The notes beneath the pieces are model-generated. The model worked only from the letters and a program-made list of their open reading frames with translations, ran no database searches and had not been told where the DNA came from. A stretch of 10,031 nucleotides of DNA. Source: JBOHBN01 sp050698355. GTDB taxonomy: Bacteria > Actinomycetota > Actinomycetes > Streptosporangiales > WHST01. Where the stretch lies: contig JBOHBN010000032.1 in assembly GCA_050698355.1 (NCBI GenBank), forward strand, positions 1 to 10,031. Reading direction: 5' to 3'. This document shows, piece by piece, positions 6,220 through 10,031 of this stretch (position 1 is the stretch's first letter; each line of letters starts with the position of its first letter). Position numbers and translations under genes: made by a program.

Positions 6220-7812
6220 TCAGCGTCTACGGCCCGGGCCGTAGACGGCCCGACCCGCGAGCTCACCGGTGTACGCGCCGTCGCGGATCGTGGGCGTCCC
6301 GTTGACGACGACGTCGGATACGCCGACTGATAGCTGGTGCGGGTCCTCGAACGTCGCCCGGTCGGCCACGGCGTCCGGGTCGAACACGACGATGTCGGCG
6401 AAGCAGCCCTCGGCCAGCCGCCCGCGGTCCTCGAGGCCGAACGTGCCGGCCGGCAGCGTGGTCATCCGGTCGACGGCGTCGGCAAGGGTGAGTACGCGCT
6501 CCTCCCGCACGTACCTGCCCAGCACGCGCGCGAACGTCCCGTACGCGCGGGGGTGCGTGGGTGCGTGCAGGAACGCGCCCTCCGGGGCCATTGACGACCC
6601 GTCGGAGCCCACGCCCACCCACGGGCGTCGCAGCTGCTCGCGCAGGTTGTCCTCCGACATCGAGAAGAACGCGACGGTCACGCGGGTGCGGTCGTCGCGG
6701 ATGAGGTCGAGCGCCGCGTCGACCGGTTCGACGCCGCGCGACTCGGCCACCGCGCGCAGTGTCATGCCCTGGTACTTGCGGTGCTCGTCGCGCTGCACAC
6801 CGAGGATCAGCACGTCGTCAGCGCTGTCGGTGTCGCCCCACCGACCGCTGTCGACGACAGCCTGCCGGATCGACTGGCGCGCAGCGGGGTCGGCGAGCCG
6901 GTCGTACAGCGCGACCGGACCGCCCTCGTGGAAACGCTGCGGGATCACGCTCGTCAGCCCGGTCGAGCTGGCAGTGTACGAGTAGACGTCCGCAGTGATG
7001 GGCGCGCCGGCCGCGCGTGCGCTCTCCACCCGCTCCAGCGCCACCGGCATGAGGTCCCAGTTCGGCCGCCCAGACGCCTTCAGATGGTAGATCTCGGCCG
7101 GTAGTCCCGCCTCGCGCGAGATGCGCAGCAGCTCGTCGATGGCGTCCAGTAGCCCGGAACCCTCACCCCGCATGTGCGAGATGTACTTACCGCCGTACGA
7201 CGCGACCACCTCGGAGAGCGCGATCAGCTCCTCGGTCGGCGCGTAGCTCTCCGGCGGGTAGATCAGCGCGGTCGCCAGGCCGAGCGCGCCGTCGGCCATC
7301 TCCTCGGCGACGAGGCCGCGCATCGTGTCGAGTTCGGCGGCGGTGGCGGGGCGGTCGTCGTAGCCGAGCGTGTACGGGCGCAGCGTGCCGTTGCCGATGA
7401 ACGAGGCGACGTTCTGCGCGCAGCCGCGCTTCTCCACGTGCGCGAGGTATTCCGACAGCCGGCTCCAGCTGACCTCGAGCGCCAGGTCGGGATTGCGCTG
7501 CTCGAGATCACGGCGCATCCGGTCGGTGAGCGGACCCATCGTCGATCCCTCGCCGAAGACCTGCATGGTGACGCCCTGGGTCAGCTCGGAGAGCGACCGC
7601 GGGTCGTGCAGCACGGTGAAGTACGAGTGGCTGAGCACGTTGATGAACCCGGGCGCGACCGCCTTGCCGGACGCGTCGATCTCCGTGGCCGCTTCGGCCT
7701 CACCGAGCTGGCCGACGCCGACGATACGGTCACCGACGACCGCGACGTCCGCGCGGACGGGTTCGCCGCCCGTTCCGTACACGGTGCCACCACGTACCAC
7801 GAGATCGAACAC
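6220..7812 (-). CDS. D-aminoacylase-like metal-dependent amidohydrolase (N-acyl-D-amino-acid deacylase family)
   Basis: This 530-residue protein belongs to the amidohydrolase superfamily, D-aminoacylase branch, whose characterised members remove acyl groups from N-acyl-D-amino acids. The N-terminal beta-sandwich part (LVVRGGTVYGTGG) leads to APGFINVLSHSY at 53-64. The barrel carries YISHMRGEG (His213), EIYHLKASG (His243), ADVYSYTASSTG at 274-285, and VGSDG with the probable catalytic Asp404. The C-terminal strand has GRLAEGCFADIVVFDP at 464-479. Two usual metal-ligand positions differ: the first His of the HxH motif is Leu60 (only His62 remains), and the Cys of the GNCG motif is replaced in FGEG (Glu88). 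From memory, a D-aminoacylase subgroup with GFINMLSWA and VFGEG motifs shares these changes. The GTG start is supported by AGGAG at 7819-7823 and lies three bases after the ATPase stop, so the genes are almost surely cotranscribed. It has no signal peptide and so is probably cytoplasmic. Exact substrate uncertain. Confidence 0.88.
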   Translation of the reverse strand: MFDLVVRGGTVYGTGGEPVRADVAVVGDRIVGVGQLGEAEAATEIDASGKAVAPGFINVLSHSYFTVLHDPRSLSELTQGVTMQVFGEGSTMGPLTDRMRRDLEQRNPDLALEVSWSRLSEYLAHVEKRGCAQNVASFIGNGTLRPYTLGYDDRPATAAELDTMRGLVAEEMADGALGLATALIYPPESYAPTEELIALSEVVASYGGKYISHMRGEGSGLLDAIDELLRISREAGLPAEIYHLKASGRPNWDLMPVALERVESARAAGAPITADVYSYTASSTGLTSVIPQRFHEGGPVALYDRLADPAARQSIRQAVVDSGRWGDTDSADDVLILGVQRDEHRKYQGMTLRAVAESRGVEPVDAALDLIRDDRTRVTVAFFSMSEDNLREQLRRPWVGVGSDGSSMAPEGAFLHAPTHPRAYGTFARVLGRYVREERVLTLADAVDRMTTLPAGTFGLEDRGRLAEGCFADIVVFDPDAVADRATFEDPHQLSVGVSDVVVNGTPTIRDGAYTGELAGRAVYGPGRRR

Positions 7813-7815
7813 TGA

Positions 7816-9927
7816 CTACTCCTGCGATTCCTGATAGACGGCCGCGGCTGCGGCGATGGTCGAGCCCTCGAGGGGGAAATGACAGGCGACCTCGTGCGCG
7901 CCCGGAGCGGGTGCGCGCAGTGGCGGTTCCTTCTGCGCGCAGATCTCCTGGGCGAGCGGACACCGCGTACGGAAGCGACACCCGGACGGCGGATGCAGCG
8001 CGCTCGGCAGCTCGCCTGCGACGCCACCTTTGCGCTTCTCCTTCTCCCGCCACGGGTCCGCCACCGGCACGGTGTCGATGAGGCCGCGGGTGTACGGATG
8101 CTGGGGATGCTCGTACACCGAGCTCGCCGGCCCGATCTCGACGAGCTTGCCGAGGTACATCACCCCGAGCGTGTCGGCGACGTAGCGGACGACCGAAAGG
8201 TCGTGTGAGATCACCACGTACGTGAGACCGTGCGTGCGTTGCAGGTCGCGCATCAGGTTGAGGATCTGTGCCTGGATCGACACGTCGAGCGCAGACACCG
8301 GCTCGTCGGCCACGACGAGCTCGGGGTTGAGGGCCAGCGCACGGGCCAGCCCGACGCGCTGGCGTTGGCCGCCGGAGAACTCGTGCGGGTAGCGCTCCAC
8401 CGCCCGGCGGGGCAGGCCGACCTCGTCGAGCAGCCGGGCGACCCGGGCATCCTGTTCGGCGCGGGTGCCGATGTCCTGGATGACCAGCGGCTCGCGCAGG
8501 ATCGACCCGACCCGCATGCGGGGGTCGAGTGAGGAGTACGAGTCCTGGAACATCAGCTGCGCGCGGCGGCGGACGCGGCGCAGCTCGTTGCCGCGCAGGC
8601 GGGTGAAGTCGTGGCCGTCGACGCGTACGGCGCCGGATGTGGGCCGCTCCAGGCCGACGATGAGCCGGCCCATGGTCGACTTGCCGCACCCGGACTCGCC
8701 GACGAGGCCGAGGGTCTGCCCACGTGGCACCTCGAAGCTGACGTCGGCGACGGCGGAGACCGTACCGACCTTGCGCTGCAGCACGGCGCCCGCGGTCACC
8801 GGGAAGTCCTTGACCAAGTGCTCGACCTCGAGCAGCGGCCCCGTACCAGCGGACGCGCCGGCCGAGGCGTACTCCGGCTCGCCTTCCTCGTCGTCTGCAG
8901 GCTGCACACGTACGCGAGCAGCCCCGCTCGCGTCGCCGCCCTCGTCCCGCCCGACCGGGTGGATGCAGGCGAACAGGTGCTCGGGGAACTCGCCGTCCAG
9001 CGCCGGGTCGGTGTCGCGGCACTCGTCGGTGGCGTACGTGCAGCGGGGCGCGAACCGGCAACCGGCCGGCGGGTTCATGAGGTCGGGCGGCAGGCCGGGG
9101 ATGCTGTACAGCCTGCGCCGGGTCTCCGCCGCGTTCTCCGGCAGGCCGGTGAACAGCGCCTCGGTGTACGGGTGGCGGGTGTTGGCGAACAGCCGTTCGG
9201 TGTCGGTGACCTCGACGATGCGGCCCGCGTACATGACCGCGACGCGGTCCGCGCGCCCGGCGATGACGCCGAGGTCGTGTGTGACCAGGATGACGGCCAT
9301 GCCGAGCCGCTGCCGCAGGTCGTCGATCAGCTCGAGGATCTGCTTCTGGATCGTCACGTCGAGCGCGGTGGTCGGCTCGTCGGCGATGAGCAGCTTCGGC
9401 TCGCAGGCCAGCGCCATCGCGATCATCACCCGCTGGCGCATGCCGCCGGAGAGCTGGTGCGGGTAGTCGTGTACGAGCTCGACCGGGCGCGGCATACCCA
9501 CGAGTCCGAGCGCCTCCACCGCCCGATCCAGCGCGGCCCGCTTCGACACGTCGCGGTGCAGGAGCACGGCCTCGGCGACCTGCGCGCCGATCGGCATGGT
9601 GGGGTTGAGCGACGTCAGCGGGTCCTGGAAGATCATGCCGACGTCGTTGCCCCGTACCCGGCGCATCTGCTCGCCGGACAGGGCGGTCAGGTCGGTGCCG
9701 TCCAGCATGATCCGCCCGCCAGTCACGTGGCCGCCAGGCGGCAGCAGGCCCATGACCGAGAGTGCGGTCATCGTCTTGCCGCACCCGGACTCGCCGACCA
9801 CGCCGAGCGTCTCGCCCGCCTCGACCTCGAGGCTGACCCCGTCGATCGCGTGCACGACGCCCCGGCGCAGGTTGATCTGCGTACGCAGGTCGTCGATCGC
9901 CAGCAGCGGTGTCGCCGTACCCGTCAC
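7816..9927 (-). CDS. fused double ABC ATPase of a dipeptide/oligopeptide importer (DppD-DppF type)
   Basis: This 703-residue protein joins two complete nucleotide-binding subunits that are separate in E. coli Dpp/Opp; it would power import from the cytoplasmic face. Domain 1 has Walker A GESGCGKT (45-52), Q-loop Gln101, signature LSGGM (159-163), Walker B ending in Asp183-Glu184 and H-loop His217. A hydrophilic linker spans about 325-365. Domain 2 has GESGCGKS (410-417), Gln461, FSGGQ (517-521), Asp541-Glu542 and His575, so both ATP sites look intact. Each half ends in the oligopeptide-type C-terminal extension (HPYT at 252-255 and 610-613) with four cysteines: C290, C296, C303, C321 and C650, C656, C663, C682. 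In some DppD structures the equivalent cysteines hold a [4Fe-4S] cluster. The GTG start has a strong Shine-Dalgarno site. It is probably the energy unit for the plus-strand permeases, since no other ATPase is in the window, and it is cotranscribed with the amidohydrolase. Confidence 0.95.
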   Translation of the reverse strand: MTGTATPLLAIDDLRTQINLRRGVVHAIDGVSLEVEAGETLGVVGESGCGKTMTALSVMGLLPPGGHVTGGRIMLDGTDLTALSGEQMRRVRGNDVGMIFQDPLTSLNPTMPIGAQVAEAVLLHRDVSKRAALDRAVEALGLVGMPRPVELVHDYPHQLSGGMRQRVMIAMALACEPKLLIADEPTTALDVTIQKQILELIDDLRQRLGMAVILVTHDLGVIAGRADRVAVMYAGRIVEVTDTERLFANTRHPYTEALFTGLPENAAETRRRLYSIPGLPPDLMNPPAGCRFAPRCTYATDECRDTDPALDGEFPEHLFACIHPVGRDEGGDASGAARVRVQPADDEEGEPEYASAGASAGTGPLLEVEHLVKDFPVTAGAVLQRKVGTVSAVADVSFEVPRGQTLGLVGESGCGKSTMGRLIVGLERPTSGAVRVDGHDFTRLRGNELRRVRRRAQLMFQDSYSSLDPRMRVGSILREPLVIQDIGTRAEQDARVARLLDEVGLPRRAVERYPHEFSGGQRQRVGLARALALNPELVVADEPVSALDVSIQAQILNLMRDLQRTHGLTYVVISHDLSVVRYVADTLGVMYLGKLVEIGPASSVYEHPQHPYTRGLIDTVPVADPWREKEKRKGGVAGELPSALHPPSGCRFRTRCPLAQEICAQKEPPLRAPAPGAHEVACHFPLEGSTIAAAAAVYQESQE
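7819..7823 (-). promoter_or_regulatory. ribosome-binding site of the amidohydrolase, inside the end of the ATPase gene
   Basis: On the minus strand AGGAG lies six bases before the GTG at 7812, inside the last codons of the ATPase gene. It decides the GTG start, which gives the correct beta-strand opening for an amidohydrolase, and points to translational coupling of the two genes. Confidence 0.75.
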
Positions 9928-9930
9928 ACG

Positions 9931-9938
9931 TCACCTCC
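9931..9938 (-). promoter_or_regulatory. strong ribosome-binding site of the fused ATPase gene
   Basis: On the minus strand GGAGGTGA precedes the GTG at 9927, with six bases between the GGAGG core and the start codon. It is the best Shine-Dalgarno match in the window and fixes the start. The domain-1 beta-strand LLAIDDLR follows seven residues later, as expected for this family. Confidence 0.8.
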
Positions 9939-9951
9939 GGTCCCAGACATT

Positions 9952-9995
9952 GTGTCAGTACCTCAGCTCGTCATGGCGAGCTGACGTACTGACAC
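9952..9995. repeat. imperfect hairpin upstream of the ATPase gene, related to the palindrome between the convergent genes
   Basis: GTGTCAGTACCTCAGCTCG at 9952-9970 pairs with 9977-9995 over 19 bp with a single C-C mismatch (9962/9985) and a six-base loop. The left arm, from 9951, matches 6157-6176 at 18 of 20 positions (TGTGTCAGTAYCTCAGCYCG). It ends 24 bases before the ATPase start codon, leaving no room for a promoter between, so it must lie in the leader of that mRNA or overlap its promoter. It may be a terminator for a minus-strand gene beyond the window, a leader hairpin, or an operator. Bases 9996-10031 show no recognisable gene. Confidence 0.7.
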
Positions 9996-10031
9996 GTGAC
10001 GGTGAGAGTCGGGCGAGGTGACAGGCGGCGT

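Noticed and set aside
7730..9934. Open frame of 734 codons on the minus strand overlapping the ATPase
   Set aside because: It is a different frame of the ATPase gene, made of Arg/Ala/Pro-rich sequence. The 703-residue frame carries all ABC ATPase motifs and a better start.
8611..9984. Plus-strand open frame of 457 codons opposite the ATPase
   Set aside because: It is antisense to the ATPase, without recognisable motifs or ribosome-binding site, and would run through the hairpin at 9952-9995.

Overview
The window looks like a piece of an actinobacterial (Actinomycetota) chromosome. It is GC-rich with strongly G/C-biased third codon positions, uses GTG starts, has purine-rich Shine-Dalgarno sites, and carries lipoproteins with actinobacterial-style 'LAAC/AAAC' lipoboxes. 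I cannot name a genus. There are no rRNA, tRNA, CRISPR or transposase genes.

Layout. (1) Bases 1-360, minus strand: the N-terminal part of a molybdenum-hydroxylase [2Fe-2S] subunit, cut by the window edge and apparently unrelated to the rest. (2) Bases 361-628: a divergent intergenic region whose AT-rich right half holds a promoter candidate for the rightward genes. (3) Bases 629-6141, plus strand: a family-5 solute-binding lipoprotein, two Dpp/Opp-type permeases overlapping by ATGA, and a second, different family-5 solute-binding lipoprotein. (4) Bases 6220-9927, minus strand: a fused double ATPase of the DppD-DppF type, followed 3 bases after its stop by a D-aminoacylase-like amidohydrolase. 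The two blocks converge on a 50-bp perfect palindrome. (5) Bases 9928-10031: the ATPase leader with an imperfect hairpin of the same sequence family as that palindrome.

Together the genes give a full peptide-type ABC importer: two alternative binding proteins, two membrane subunits and both nucleotide-binding domains in one polypeptide. They also supply a probable cytoplasmic deacylase. The simplest reading is uptake of N-acyl-D-amino acids or D-residue peptides followed by hydrolysis, but the substrate is inferred only from the neighbouring enzyme. The protein families are ordinary. The more unusual parts are the inverted repeats at four gene boundaries (two sharing one sequence), a permease that may be translated from a leaderless mRNA, the two-receptor layout with the ATPases on the opposite strand, and an amidohydrolase whose usual first metal ligands are replaced. 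I found no clearly new kind of system.
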